A DNA stretch of 64,000 nt, from positions 62,001 to 126,000 of the forward strand of contig NZ_RXOM01000054.1 in NCBI RefSeq assembly GCF_008692195.1. The letters are read 5' to 3'. The position numbers were made by a program, and so were the translations under genes. This document shows positions 17,913 through 26,918 of this stretch, piece after piece. Under the pieces are notes generated by a model. That model searched no databases. It had not been told where the DNA came from and saw nothing but the letters and a program-made list of their open reading frames with translations. This stretch comes from Salegentibacter sp. R32 (GTDB lineage Bacteria; Bacteroidota; Bacteroidia; Flavobacteriales; Flavobacteriaceae). Position 1 is the first letter of the stretch; every line of letters starts with the position of its first letter.

Positions 17913-18904
17913 TCTTTATTGAATATTTTCTTTATTTCGGAAATATATATTTCTTTTTTATAATATTCCTCAAATATCTTTTGATATTCTTGGTAAAGTT
18001 CTTTTTTATTTATTGGCTCTCTCTCAAACTCAATTATTTGATCTGCTATTTTTTCTAAAGAAGCTTCTTTTATTTTAATTTGATTTTTTACTGCATCAAA
18101 AGTATTAAATGCTTTAATTACATTAGTAAAAATAGGAATTACACCACTAGCTAAATATGTGCTCATTTTAGTAGGTGTTGCTACTCGATTTACTGCAATA
18201 TTTTCTCGCAATAAAAAGCCATACTTATATTTTAATAATTCTTTATCTAATTCATCTAATGGAACATAATCAATTGTTGCTGTGATTTGATATTGTTTAC
18301 ATTTTTGCTTTGCCTTTTCTGTTTGAGCTGTAAGTAAGGTTAAACGAGCTTGAGGAAGTTTATCTTGTACTAACTTAAATACTTGTAAAACTTGATCTAC
18401 ACATTGCCAAGTTGCCATTGACCCGATATATACAAATTTTGGTAACGTGTAATTTTTTTCTAAAAACTTATTTTTTTGTTGGATTACTCCATTAAAGCAA
18501 GGCATAATAAAATAGTTTTGCTTATTAAAACCATATTTTTTTTGATAATGGTTTTTCATTTCTTCGGAAACAAAAAAATTAAATGAGGCAAATTTTAACG
18601 TAAAACGCTCTAAAAAATTAAATGCAAAATATTGTGCTTTACTACCTGTTTTCAATTTAGCTTCTTCTGGAATAATTCCTTGAAACCAATGAATAATTTT
18701 TATTCGGGGCCGGTTAACTTTTAACTTTAAAAAATCAGTCACCGTAAAGGTTATCACATAATCTACAGGCTTTACATCCTTTAAATTCTTGGTGATTCTT
18801 AAATCTGAAGAACCACCGGTTAACGCTTCACTTAAAATCTCTAAGTAAGTTTTAGTAGCATCTTTAACCTGATTAAATTGTGTGATGTAAAAAAGAACTT
18901 TCAA
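17909..18904 (-). CDS. Glycosyltransferase, GT-B type (GT4-like)
   Basis: A 331-residue soluble protein with a GT-B-like arrangement. It starts MKVLFYITQFNQVKDATKTYLE, has an acceptor-domain segment KIIHWFQGIIPEEAKLKTGS, a central donor-domain start LPKFVYIGSMATWQCVDQVLQVF (about 156-178), and RENIAVNRVATPTKMSTYLASGVIPIFTNV near 255-285 where GT4 enzymes bind the nucleotide sugar. The canonical E-x7-E is not well preserved, so family assignment is less firm than for the gene at 15680. It lies 4 bp downstream of the pyruvyl transferase-like gene and overlaps the Wzy-like gene by 4 bp. Confidence 0.82.
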   Translation of the reverse strand: MKVLFYITQFNQVKDATKTYLEILSEALTGGSSDLRITKNLKDVKPVDYVITFTVTDFLKLKVNRPRIKIIHWFQGIIPEEAKLKTGSKAQYFAFNFLERFTLKFASFNFFVSEEMKNHYQKKYGFNKQNYFIMPCFNGVIQQKNKFLEKNYTLPKFVYIGSMATWQCVDQVLQVFKLVQDKLPQARLTLLTAQTEKAKQKCKQYQITATIDYVPLDELDKELLKYKYGFLLRENIAVNRVATPTKMSTYLASGVIPIFTNVIKAFNTFDAVKNQIKIKEASLEKIADQIIEFEREPINKKELYQEYQKIFEEYYKKEIYISEIKKIFNKE

Positions 18905-18908
18905 AAGC

Positions 18909-20030
18909 TTATTTATCTAAGATTTCCAATAAAAGTTGATTTAGCTTTATAAACATACTATTAGCTAATTCATGATTTCTGAGGGTTTCTTGTTGAAGAT
19001 TTTGTTGAATTTCCGAATAATTTTTATCGAGTTGTTGAATTTTATCAACCAAAGATTTAGTAAAAGGATAGGGCCAAACTTTTAAGCTCTTCGGAAAAAA
19101 TTCAGCTACTATTTCAAGCTTTTGTTCTATACCAATGCTAATACTGGGAATTCCTAAAAGAGCAGCAAAAATAATCCCATGGAAACGAGCACTAATCATT
19201 AAATCAAACTTAGATAATTCATTTAAAAAATCATGAATTTGCATCGTATCAGGATTCCAGGCAATATATTTTTCATTTTTGCTTTTCAGAAATTCTTCCC
19301 AATAAGCTTCTGGTTTAAATAAAATAAATGTGGTGAGATAGCCTAATTCTTTTATATAATTTGACTCTGATTGAAGTTTTGTATAGTATTGATTTCCTTT
19401 TTCTGAAAAATTCCAGTCTCGTACAATTATTCCTATTTTATTTATTTTACCTCTTTTTCTTTGAAATTTTGAAAAGTCGATAATTTCAGGTAAAAAACAA
19501 ATATCTGTAAATTGAAAAGTCTTTTCATTTAACACTTTAGAAAACTCAAAACTTAATCTATCACGCGTAAAAACTTCATCTAAATGTTTAATATCTTGAC
19601 TTGCAGCTTCAAGCTCCTTTGTATTCTCTTGGAAAGGTCCTAAACCTAAGCCTAATCCTATAATTCTTTGGGAATTAATTTCCTTTTTTAAAACCCTTTT
19701 CTGAAAAGTGAATAAGAGTTTATTAAGGGATAAATTTTTAATATAAAAAGCTAATTTCTCTTTTAAAGTAATTTTTTTGAAGGCAAAAAACTGAGTTCCT
19801 CCTCCTAAAATAAGGACTTTTGAGTTAATATTAAAAGCTTTTTCTTGGGAGTATAATTTTACGTCAGGAAAAATTTTCTTCAGATATCCCGCATGCTTAG
19901 TGATAAATGCAACCTTAAATTTATTTTTCTTAAACCATTCAATTAAAAAATACTGAAGGGCATCATCACCAAAATTTTTTGCTCCATAGGATCCTTTTAC
20001 TAAAATATCAACATTTCTTTTCCTAAGCAT
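18909..20030 (-). CDS. Polysaccharide pyruvyl transferase family protein
   Basis: The family includes CsaB and capsule pyruvyl transferases, which place a ketal pyruvate from PEP on a sugar, and some members may be glycosyltransferase-like. I chose the ATG at 20030 because the protein then begins MLRKRNVDILVKGSYGAKN, matching the family opening, and overlaps the flippase stop by 8 bp; the longer reading from 20069 would overlap it by 47 bp. The 373 residues contain GSYGAKNFGDDALQ (about 14-27), LILGGGTQFF, GLGLGLGPFQ, DEVFTRDRLSFEF and the C-terminal ISARFHGIIFAALLGIPSISIG, which is the conserved family motif. It sits between Wzx and a glycosyltransferase. Confidence 0.87.
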   Translation of the reverse strand: MLRKRNVDILVKGSYGAKNFGDDALQYFLIEWFKKNKFKVAFITKHAGYLKKIFPDVKLYSQEKAFNINSKVLILGGGTQFFAFKKITLKEKLAFYIKNLSLNKLLFTFQKRVLKKEINSQRIIGLGLGLGPFQENTKELEAASQDIKHLDEVFTRDRLSFEFSKVLNEKTFQFTDICFLPEIIDFSKFQRKRGKINKIGIIVRDWNFSEKGNQYYTKLQSESNYIKELGYLTTFILFKPEAYWEEFLKSKNEKYIAWNPDTMQIHDFLNELSKFDLMISARFHGIIFAALLGIPSISIGIEQKLEIVAEFFPKSLKVWPYPFTKSLVDKIQQLDKNYSEIQQNLQQETLRNHELANSMFIKLNQLLLEILDK

Positions 20031-21483
20031 TTTCTGAAGAATTGAAAAGTTTGTAAAATAGAAACACAAAAATAGAACTACTTATTAAGATAATAGATGA
20101 CTTTACGAATAAATTCATTTCAAAATAATAGCATATAAATGCTAAACCTATTACAGATAACCATACACTAATAGCATAAGGAGAAAAAACTAAAAATTTA
20201 GGAATAATTTTTCGCTTTAAATACAGAGGAATTATAAAAGATACATTTATGCAATAGGCTATTAAATACGCCGAAGCAAGACCTGCTGCGCCATCATCTT
20301 TTAATAGAACAAAACTTCCCACTAGACACAGACCCCAAATTAAATTACTGAGAAAACTAAACCACATCAAATCATTAAGAACCATAATTCTAGCTATTCC
20401 TTGTTTATAAAGCATCACAATTGTAAAAAGTAAAACAATTAAATAAGTATTAAAAAAATTAGAGTCTTTTAAGTAATCATTCCCAAAAATTATCCCAAAT
20501 AATTCAGGAAAACATATAAATGGTAATGAACCAAAAACACCTATAGCCCAAGGTAATATTAAGCTAATTTTATCAATTTTTAGATTACCTCCTTTTTTTG
20601 CCATTAAGGTAAGTAAAGGAGCATTTAATGTATTTGCAATCATGTATAATAAAGTCTGGAATAAAATAATTGCTGCAAATAATCCCATTTCATTATAACC
20701 TCCCGGTTGATTTACTAACAAAGCCTCAGATAACCATTTAAAGGGAACTACCATTGCACCGCTCAAAATTGCTGGAATTGTAAATTTTGAGAGAACAGAA
20801 AATTCATCTTTTAAATGAAGAGTAAGTTTTATAGCTCTATATTTTAACTCTCTCCACAATATGATACTTTGGAGAGTAAAGTGTAGAATTGTAGCTAATA
20901 AAAAACCTATAAATGTGCTTTCTACACTATTAAATTTTGCTCCAACATACAAGCCAAAAAATAAAGCTATACTAAATATAATATTTATTATAGCAGTTGC
21001 TTTAAATAATTGAAAACCTTCTAAACAGCCTTTTAAAGAACCGTTTAAAGCTCCAAAAAAAAGTAAAAAAGCACCAAGCTTTAGAGTTTCAGTAAGATTT
21101 ACAGCATTTAATGTTTGCGCAAGACTAAAAGAAAAAATATAGAAAAGAAAACTAATAAATAAACCAAACACAAAAGTTGTTAAAAGCGTTAAACTTACGA
21201 TTTTAGCTTTTTTGAGTTTTTCTTCATTTTTGTATTTTGAGATATAGCGTGTTGCCGTTAGTCCTAATCCAGATCCAACAAAAATTAGGAATAGGTTAAT
21301 GGTTGAACGGACTATACCTATTTCTCCATTTAATTCTTTTCCTAAAAAATTAGCGACAAATACCCAACCTAAAAATGTTAATCCTTTAGATATAACCGTA
21401 CCAATAATAGACCAAAGAGAATGTATGGTTATCTCTCTTGCATCTTGGGAAGAAAAATTTAATAATTTTAATTTGTTCCGCAT
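20023..21483 (-). CDS. Wzx-type polysaccharide flippase
   Basis: A 486-residue membrane protein with about fourteen hydrophobic segments, matching the MOP/polysaccharide transporter fold. It would flip undecaprenyl-linked repeat units to the periplasm. The N-terminus shows SLWSIIGTVISKGLTFLGWVFVA and ATRYISKYKNEEKLKKAK, a typical Wzx pattern of a helix pair followed by a basic loop; GSLKGCLEGFQLFKATAIIN lies near residue 158. The start is well placed 26 bp from the cysQ stop. It is the first structural polysaccharide gene after the cys block, and its 3' end overlaps the pyruvyl transferase start by 8 bp. Confidence 0.92.
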   Translation of the reverse strand: MRNKLKLLNFSSQDAREITIHSLWSIIGTVISKGLTFLGWVFVANFLGKELNGEIGIVRSTINLFLIFVGSGLGLTATRYISKYKNEEKLKKAKIVSLTLLTTFVFGLFISFLFYIFSFSLAQTLNAVNLTETLKLGAFLLFFGALNGSLKGCLEGFQLFKATAIINIIFSIALFFGLYVGAKFNSVESTFIGFLLATILHFTLQSIILWRELKYRAIKLTLHLKDEFSVLSKFTIPAILSGAMVVPFKWLSEALLVNQPGGYNEMGLFAAIILFQTLLYMIANTLNAPLLTLMAKKGGNLKIDKISLILPWAIGVFGSLPFICFPELFGIIFGNDYLKDSNFFNTYLIVLLFTIVMLYKQGIARIMVLNDLMWFSFLSNLIWGLCLVGSFVLLKDDGAAGLASAYLIAYCINVSFIIPLYLKRKIIPKFLVFSPYAISVWLSVIGLAFICYYFEMNLFVKSSIILISSSIFVFLFYKLFNSSENA

Positions 21484-21509
21484 TTAATCGATACAATCTA
21501 ACCTTTTTT

Positions 21510-22271
21510 TCAACGCTTCACCAAAAAGTGTGGATTCAGTAAGTTTTCTTTGTTATATCGAAGAGGCTGATCGTCTTCCATATTGATTACTTCCAAATCT
21601 AAACCTTTTAAAATGGCGTGTGCTGCGGCAGTATCCCATTCCATAGTTGGGGCAAAACGTGGGTAAATATCGGCTTCACTATCGGCGATGAGCATGAATT
21701 TTAAAGAACTTCCCATCGATACCGTCTGTGCGTTATCAAATTTATCTATATAATCAGCAGTCTTGTCGTTTAAATGAGATCTTGAGGCAACTATCCTTAC
21801 AATACCGGTTTCGTTCTTTATAAGCTCTAATTTGTGCTGAGGATCGGTATTTTCACCCATAAAAGCTCCCAGCTCTTTTCCGCCAAAATAAAGTTTATCT
21901 AAAACGGGGGCATAAACCACTCCAAGAATAGGCTCATGGTTATGAATTAAAGCAATATTTACAGTAAACTCTCCATTTTGCTTGATAAATTCTTTGGTTC
22001 CATCTAACGGGTCTACCATCCAAAAATACTCCCAATCTTTTCGTTCTTCATAAGGGATATCCTTTCCTTCTTCAGATAAAATAGGAAACTCGGTATGTTC
22101 CTTTAGCTTTTTTACAATCACTTCATGCGCTAAACGATCTGCCTTGGTTAAGGGGCTATCATCTCCCTTTTTTTCCACATCAAAATCATCAGAATTATAA
22201 ACTTCTAAGATTTCTATTCCTGCATCCCTTGCTGCATCTATTATTGTTGGGAGGTATTCTTTTAATTCCAT
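21510..22271 (-). CDS. cysQ: 3'(2'),5'-bisphosphate nucleotidase
   Basis: Hydrolyses adenosine 3',5'-bisphosphate (PAP), the by-product of PAPS use, to AMP. The 253 residues belong to the inositol monophosphatase-like metal-dependent phosphatases: PILSEEGKDIPYEER gives the first metal-binding Glu, MVDPLDGTKEFI (about 87-98) is the D-P-x-D-G-T motif, and MEWDTAAAHAIL (about 208-219) is the C-terminal W-D-x-A-A motif. It lies 10 bp downstream of cysN and is the last gene of the cys block. Its presence supports active PAPS turnover. Confidence 0.95.
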   Translation of the reverse strand: MELKEYLPTIIDAARDAGIEILEVYNSDDFDVEKKGDDSPLTKADRLAHEVIVKKLKEHTEFPILSEEGKDIPYEERKDWEYFWMVDPLDGTKEFIKQNGEFTVNIALIHNHEPILGVVYAPVLDKLYFGGKELGAFMGENTDPQHKLELIKNETGIVRIVASRSHLNDKTADYIDKFDNAQTVSMGSSLKFMLIADSEADIYPRFAPTMEWDTAAAHAILKGLDLEVINMEDDQPLRYNKENLLNPHFLVKR

Positions 22272-22281
22272 AGCTTTTTTT

Positions 22282-23538
22282 TTATAAAATCATCCCGGCC
22301 GCGACTGTTTCATTGGTACTTTCATCAATCAAAATGATGCTTCCGGTATTTCTGTTTTCTCTGTAGTCGTCTGTCATTAAGGGTTTGGTAGTTCTTAATT
22401 TCACCCGGCTGATATCATTCATTTTTAATGACTTGTCTTCGGTATTTCTATTATAGGTATTGATATCGATTTTATACACTACTTCTTTTATCATCGCCCG
22501 TTGTTCATTAGAAGTATGCATAATTGTGTATTTTGCCCTTGGTTTTGCTTCATCGGTATTTAACCAGCAAAGCATCGCATCTATATCTTGTTTAGCTTCA
22601 GGTTGATTGTTAGTTTTTACAATCATATCACCACGACTAATGTCAATATCGTCTTCTAACGTAATGGCGATAGACATGGGTGCAAAAGCTTCTTCTAATT
22701 CACCCTCATCAGAATGAACCGCTTTTATGGTTGAAGTAAAACCTGAAGGTAGAATAGTAACCTCATCTTTGGGTCTAAAAATTCCGCTGGCCACTCTTCC
22801 CGCATATCCTCTAAAATCGATAAATCCTTCCCGTTGTGGTCTTAATACGGTTTGTACCGGAAAACGGGCATCTACTTTATTGATATCACTACTAATATGA
22901 AGGGTTTCCAATTCATGTAAAAGTGGAGAGCCTTGGTACCATTTCATATTCTCTGAGCGGTTTACCACATTATCTCCATACAAAGCACTAATTGGAATAT
23001 AGCGAACATCTTTAATTAGTAACTTAGATGAAAACTCTTCAAACTGACCAATAATATCGTTATATACTTCTTCTGAATAATCAACCAAATCCATCTTATT
23101 GATACATACAATAATGTGTGGAATTTGAAGTAAAGACGCGATAAAGGTATGACGTTTAGTTTGCTCAATTACGCCATGTCTAGCATCAATAAGAATAATA
23201 GCTGCGTTGGCTGTGGAAGCACCAGTAACCATATTTCTGGTGTACTGAATATGCCCCGGAGTATCTGCAATGATAAATTTACGTTTAGGAGTGGTAAAAT
23301 AACGATACGCAACGTCGATAGTGATCCCTTGTTCACGCTCATCTTTTAAACCGTCGGTAAACATGGCTAAATCTACGCCTTCATGACCTTTCTTTTTACT
23401 GGAACTTTCTACTGCTTCAATCTGATCTTCAAAAATCGATTTAGAGTCAAACAATAATCTTCCGATTAAAGTACTCTTTCCATCGTCTACACTTCCTGCG
23501 GTAGTAAATCTTAGTAATTGGTTTTTATCTATTTGCAT
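22282..23538 (-). CDS. cysN: Sulfate adenylyltransferase subunit 1 (GTPase)
   Basis: The GTPase subunit that drives ATP sulfurylase (CysDN), making adenosine 5'-phosphosulfate from sulfate and ATP. At 418 residues it is a stand-alone CysN without a C-terminal APS kinase domain, which is encoded separately by cysC. G-motifs are clear: GSVDDGKSTLIGRLLFD (15-31), DTPGHIQYTRNMVTGAS (about 94-110), NKMDLVDYS (about 148-156), followed by the two beta-barrel domains. It is downstream of cysD after a 139-bp gap, unusually large for this block, and upstream of cysQ by 10 bp. Confidence 0.97.
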   Translation of the reverse strand: MQIDKNQLLRFTTAGSVDDGKSTLIGRLLFDSKSIFEDQIEAVESSSKKKGHEGVDLAMFTDGLKDEREQGITIDVAYRYFTTPKRKFIIADTPGHIQYTRNMVTGASTANAAIILIDARHGVIEQTKRHTFIASLLQIPHIIVCINKMDLVDYSEEVYNDIIGQFEEFSSKLLIKDVRYIPISALYGDNVVNRSENMKWYQGSPLLHELETLHISSDINKVDARFPVQTVLRPQREGFIDFRGYAGRVASGIFRPKDEVTILPSGFTSTIKAVHSDEGELEEAFAPMSIAITLEDDIDISRGDMIVKTNNQPEAKQDIDAMLCWLNTDEAKPRAKYTIMHTSNEQRAMIKEVVYKIDINTYNRNTEDKSLKMNDISRVKLRTTKPLMTDDYRENRNTGSIILIDESTNETVAAGMIL

Positions 23539-23555
23539 TGGTTTAAATTTTAACT

Positions 23556-23607
23556 TACCAACTTCTCCATATTTTCTAAGATAAAGTTTCTCTGTGAGCA
23601 GTTGGTA
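23556..23607. other. Inverted repeat in the cysD-cysN gap
   Basis: TACCAACT at 23556-23563 is repeated in inverted orientation as AGTTGGTA at 23600-23607 with a 36-bp AT-rich spacer. It lies in the only sizeable gap (139 bp) of the cys block and could be a stem in the cysN leader or a paired protein-binding site. No known riboswitch signature is visible. Confidence 0.3.
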
Positions 23608-23677
23608 TAAAAAGTATTTTTTGGAAAAACTTTATCAATTAATCATAATATATTCACAAAACGAAAAAGATTATTTT

Positions 23678-24583
23678 CTAGAAATAACCTTCTCTTTTTC
23701 TGTCTTCCATCGCGGTTTCAGAACGTTTATCGTCAGAACGGTTTCCACGCTCGGTTTGGCGCATGGTTGAAACCTCTAACGCAACTTTCTCTAAGGTATC
23801 GGCATCGCTTTCAATTCCACCGGTAATGGTAATGTCTCCCAAAGTTCTAAATCTAATTTTCTTAGTAACGATCTCTTCGTGTTCTTCTAACTTCAAGAAT
23901 TCTGAATTCGGAATCCAAGAACCGTTTCTCCTTACCACTTCTCTTTCGTGTGCCAAATACAATGAAGGAATTTGAATGTTTTCACGCTGAATGTAGTTCC
24001 ACACATCCATCTCTGTCCAGTTACTAATTGGGAAAGCTCTAAAATGCTCACCTTCAAAATGCTTTCCGTTGAGTAAGTTCCAAAGTTCCGGACGTTGGTT
24101 TTTAGGATCCCATTGTCCGAAATCGTCACGATGTGAGAAGAAACGTTCTTTTGCTCGTGCTTTTTCTTCATCACGACGACCGCCACCAATTGCACAATCT
24201 ACTTTGTTCTCTTCAATCGCATCTAAAAGAGTGGTGATCTGTAAAGCGTTACGCGTTGCATTTTTTCCTTTTTCTTCCTGAACGCGACCTTTATCGATCG
24301 ATTCTTGTACAGAACCTACGATTAACCTTGCGCCTAAACTTTCAATAAGATCATCTCTAAATTTGATCGTTTCCGGAAAGTTATGGCCGGTATCTACGTG
24401 CATTAACGCAAATGGAATTTTACACGGGTAAAATGCTTTTTTTGCCAAATGAGTTACTAAAATGGAATCTTTTCCTCCGGAAAAAAGGATCACCGGATTT
24501 TGAAATTGAGCGTAAACTTCTCGCAATATGTAAATTGCTTCCGATTCTAATTCGTCTAAATAATTTAAATAATATTTACTCAT
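23678..24583 (-). CDS. cysD: Sulfate adenylyltransferase subunit 2
   Basis: The catalytic subunit of ATP sulfurylase, working with CysN. The 301 residues show the PP-loop SGGKDSILVTHLAKKAF (about 35-51), ALMHVDTGHNFPETIKFRD (about 59-77), the basic segment GGGRRDEEKARAKERFFSHRD split around residue 145, and ISNWTEMDVWNYI near 199. The C-terminus ends with the usual ERGNRSDDKRSETAMEDRKREGYF-type tail seen in CysD. It overlaps cysC by 8 bp, so the two are translationally coupled. Confidence 0.97.
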   Translation of the reverse strand: MSKYYLNYLDELESEAIYILREVYAQFQNPVILFSGGKDSILVTHLAKKAFYPCKIPFALMHVDTGHNFPETIKFRDDLIESLGARLIVGSVQESIDKGRVQEEKGKNATRNALQITTLLDAIEENKVDCAIGGGRRDEEKARAKERFFSHRDDFGQWDPKNQRPELWNLLNGKHFEGEHFRAFPISNWTEMDVWNYIQRENIQIPSLYLAHEREVVRRNGSWIPNSEFLKLEEHEEIVTKKIRFRTLGDITITGGIESDADTLEKVALEVSTMRQTERGNRSDDKRSETAMEDRKREGYF

Positions 24584-25181
24584 GACTTGGCAATTCTAGT
24601 TTTGTTTTAATTTGATCCATAATAATTTGTATGGATTCTGCTATCGTTTCTTTTTCAGAATTTACTACTACATCAGGATTTTCAGGCTCTTCGTAAGGAG
24701 CGCTAATTCCTGTAAAATTCTTTATTTCTCCGTTTCTGGCTTTTTGGTAAAGTCCTTTTACATCACGCTTTTCACAAGCTTCTACACTTGCTTTTACATA
24801 AATTTCGATAAAGTTCTCTTTATCAACAATTTGCTTGATCTTTTCTCGGTCTTTTTGTAAGGGAGAAATGAAAGTTGCTAAGGTAACAACTCCTGCATCG
24901 ATAAACAACTTTGCAGCTTCTGCAATTCGTCTAAGGTTTTCTTTTCTACCTTCCGGTGTAAAATCTAGATCGGTATTTAAACCTCTTCTAATATTATCGC
25001 CATCTAAAACATAGGTTCGTAAACCTTGCTCGTGCAGCGCGACTTCTACTTGATTGGCTAAAGTAGATTTTCCTGAACCGCTAAGCCCTGTAAACCAAAT
25101 TAATAAACTGTTATGTTTATTTTGTTTTCTACGGTGCTCAACGCTTACGTTATAATCTTGCTGAATAACGTTCTTATTCAT
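24576..25181 (-). CDS. cysC: Adenylyl-sulfate (APS) kinase
   Basis: Phosphorylates APS to PAPS. The 201-residue protein has the P-loop WFTGLSGSGKSTLANQ (about 29-44), VLDGDNIRRGLNTDLDFT (about 58-75), the lid FISPLQKDREK (about 105-115) and TGISAPYEEPENPDVV near 165-180, all standard. It overlaps the upstream DUF2061 gene and downstream cysD by 8 bp each, forming a tight operon. A dedicated APS kinase next to cysQ, with no APS/PAPS reductase gene in the window, points to sulfation rather than, or in addition to, cysteine synthesis. Confidence 0.96.
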   Translation of the reverse strand: MNKNVIQQDYNVSVEHRRKQNKHNSLLIWFTGLSGSGKSTLANQVEVALHEQGLRTYVLDGDNIRRGLNTDLDFTPEGRKENLRRIAEAAKLFIDAGVVTLATFISPLQKDREKIKQIVDKENFIEIYVKASVEACEKRDVKGLYQKARNGEIKNFTGISAPYEEPENPDVVVNSEKETIAESIQIIMDQIKTKLELPSHE

Positions 25182-25650
25182 TTTCTTTATTTTTTGCCGA
25201 AGCTTCTACTTCTTCATAATACGTAATCCCGAAATTGGTTTTATACCACAAACGTTCGTGAACGTAATATAAAATCATTTTAGTGATTACTTCAGTTACT
25301 CCTATTTTCATACCGATATAAGGATCACCTGAAATCGCCCAACCTAACAAAGTGGTGTCTAAAGTACCGATAATTCGCCAGGTGATGGTTTTGGCAATAT
25401 GGCGTTTTCTACTATTTAAGAGTTCTTTTTTCTTGTTAAGGTCTGCTTTTGCCCAAATGCGTTCATGAAAATAATACAGTACTGGTTTGGTGATCAATTC
25501 GGCTGTACCCAACATCATTCCGGTTTCAGAATTATCGATCACCGAACCTAAGAAAATAGTATCTAACGTACCTAAAGTTCGCCAGGTTACGGCCTTCGCA
25601 ATGTGACGCTTCTGTGCTATTTTTACTTTTCTATTTTTCTCTCCCATCAA
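25174..25650 (-). CDS. Tandem-DUF2061 membrane protein of the cys operon
   Basis: A 158-residue protein built from two copies of the DUF2061 domain: KRHIAKAVTWRTLGTLDTIF at about 14-33 and KRHIAKTITWRIIGTLDTTL at about 82-101, each followed by a weakly hydrophobic stretch and an LYYFHERIWAK/LYYVHERLWYK segment. DUF2061 proteins are small predicted membrane proteins of unknown biochemical role, often found beside sulfate activation genes in Bacteroidota. Here the gene directly precedes cysC with an 8-bp overlap, so it is part of the same unit. A role in sulfate handling at the membrane is inference from context only. Confidence 0.88.
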   Translation of the reverse strand: MMGEKNRKVKIAQKRHIAKAVTWRTLGTLDTIFLGSVIDNSETGMMLGTAELITKPVLYYFHERIWAKADLNKKKELLNSRKRHIAKTITWRIIGTLDTTLLGWAISGDPYIGMKIGVTEVITKMILYYVHERLWYKTNFGITYYEEVEASAKNKENE

Positions 25651-25664
25651 CCTTAATCAAAGAA

Positions 25665-26873
25665 CTATTTACGAACTCCGCAGAAATCTAATATAACTTT
25701 TTCCTCCGAAATATCTATCTTTTTAAATTCATTGTGAGCTACTAAAAAAACGATAATATCTGCTTTATTTGTTGCTTCTTCATAATCGGTAAGTTTAAAA
25801 ACCTGGTGACTTTCAACATTAGGCTCTACAATGTAATAATCTTCGTCTTGAGCGTTTTGAAGTACACGCTGAACGATATATTTAGCCGGAGATTCTCTTA
25901 AATCATCAATATTCGGTTTAAACGCTAAGCCCATTAATGCTATTGAAGGCTTACGATGATGCTTTAATTCAAACTCTTGTTTAGCTTTTACGACCTGCTC
26001 GGCACACCAAAATGATTTATAATTATTAATTTCTCTTGCCTTCCCAATGATTTGTGATTCCATCGGAAATTCTGAAACAATAAAATAAGGATCTACCGCA
26101 ATGCAATGACCTCCTACGCCACAACCCGGTTGCAAAATGTTTACTCTCGGATGCTTGTTGGCTAAATCAATAAGTTCCCAAACATTGATTCCTGCTTTAT
26201 CACAAATAAGCGAAAGCTCGTTAGCGAAAGCAATTTGTACATCTCTTGATGAATTTTCGGTAAGCTTACACATTTCTGCCGTACGTGCATTGGTAGCGTG
26301 TAATTCACCTTTTACAAAATCTTTATAAAAGGCGATCGCTTTTTTAGTTGAAGCTTCATCTACTCCACCAATCACGCGATCGTTATGTACCAATTCGTAC
26401 ATCACATTACCCGGTAAAACTCGTTCCGGGCAATAAGCAATATGAATTTTATTTTCTAATTCTGGTCGTTCAGAGTAAATATAATCACGCATTTTCTCCG
26501 TCGTCCCTACCGGGGAAGTCGACTCGATAATGTATAAATCATCTTCTTTTAAATGCGGAATAATTTCTTTGGTAGCAGCTTCTACATAAGAAATATCCGG
26601 TTCGTGATTTCCTTTAAATGGAGTGGGTACAACAACCAAATACGTTGAAGCCGCTTCAATTTTGGTTCCGGCTTTCAAGTAACCTTTTTCAACGCTTTTA
26701 GCCACTATCTCCTCTAAATCCGGCTCTACAATATGAATTTTTCCTCGATTGATGGTTTCCACCACCTCAGGGTTAATATCTACACCAAAAACCTCAACTT
26801 TATTATTCGCAATTAATGCTGAAGTGGGTAAACCTATATACCCTAAACCTACGGTGGTTACTTTTGGTGTCAT
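25665..26873 (-). CDS. wecC: UDP-N-acetyl-D-mannosamine dehydrogenase
   Basis: Oxidises UDP-ManNAc to UDP-ManNAcA using NAD. The 402 residues show VGLGYIGLPTSALIANNK at the N-terminus, VVVPTPFKGNHEPDISYVEAA (about 84-104), ESTSPVGTTEKMRDYI, AYCPERVLPGN, KLTENSSRDVQIAFANEL, and the catalytic cysteine in QPGCGVGGHCIAVDPYF (about 250-266). This WecC subtype is distinct from the ugd product in the same locus in length and motifs. It lies 45 bp downstream of wecB, whose product makes its substrate. Confidence 0.95.
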   Translation of the reverse strand: MTPKVTTVGLGYIGLPTSALIANNKVEVFGVDINPEVVETINRGKIHIVEPDLEEIVAKSVEKGYLKAGTKIEAASTYLVVVPTPFKGNHEPDISYVEAATKEIIPHLKEDDLYIIESTSPVGTTEKMRDYIYSERPELENKIHIAYCPERVLPGNVMYELVHNDRVIGGVDEASTKKAIAFYKDFVKGELHATNARTAEMCKLTENSSRDVQIAFANELSLICDKAGINVWELIDLANKHPRVNILQPGCGVGGHCIAVDPYFIVSEFPMESQIIGKAREINNYKSFWCAEQVVKAKQEFELKHHRKPSIALMGLAFKPNIDDLRESPAKYIVQRVLQNAQDEDYYIVEPNVESHQVFKLTDYEEATNKADIIVFLVAHNEFKKIDISEEKVILDFCGVRK

Positions 26874-26918
26874 ACATTTATTTCTTTAAGCAATCTGCAA
26901 AAATAAGATTTTCAATGA

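Noticed and set aside
20031-20069. Longer N-terminus of the pyruvyl transferase-like protein
   Set aside because: It would overlap the flippase gene by 47 bp; the ATG at 20030 gives the family-typical start and an 8-bp overlap.
23539-23677. A known sulfur-metabolism riboswitch (SAM type) in the cysD-cysN gap
   Set aside because: No kink-turn, conserved core or pseudoknot pattern of a SAM riboswitch is visible; only a simple 8-bp inverted repeat is present.
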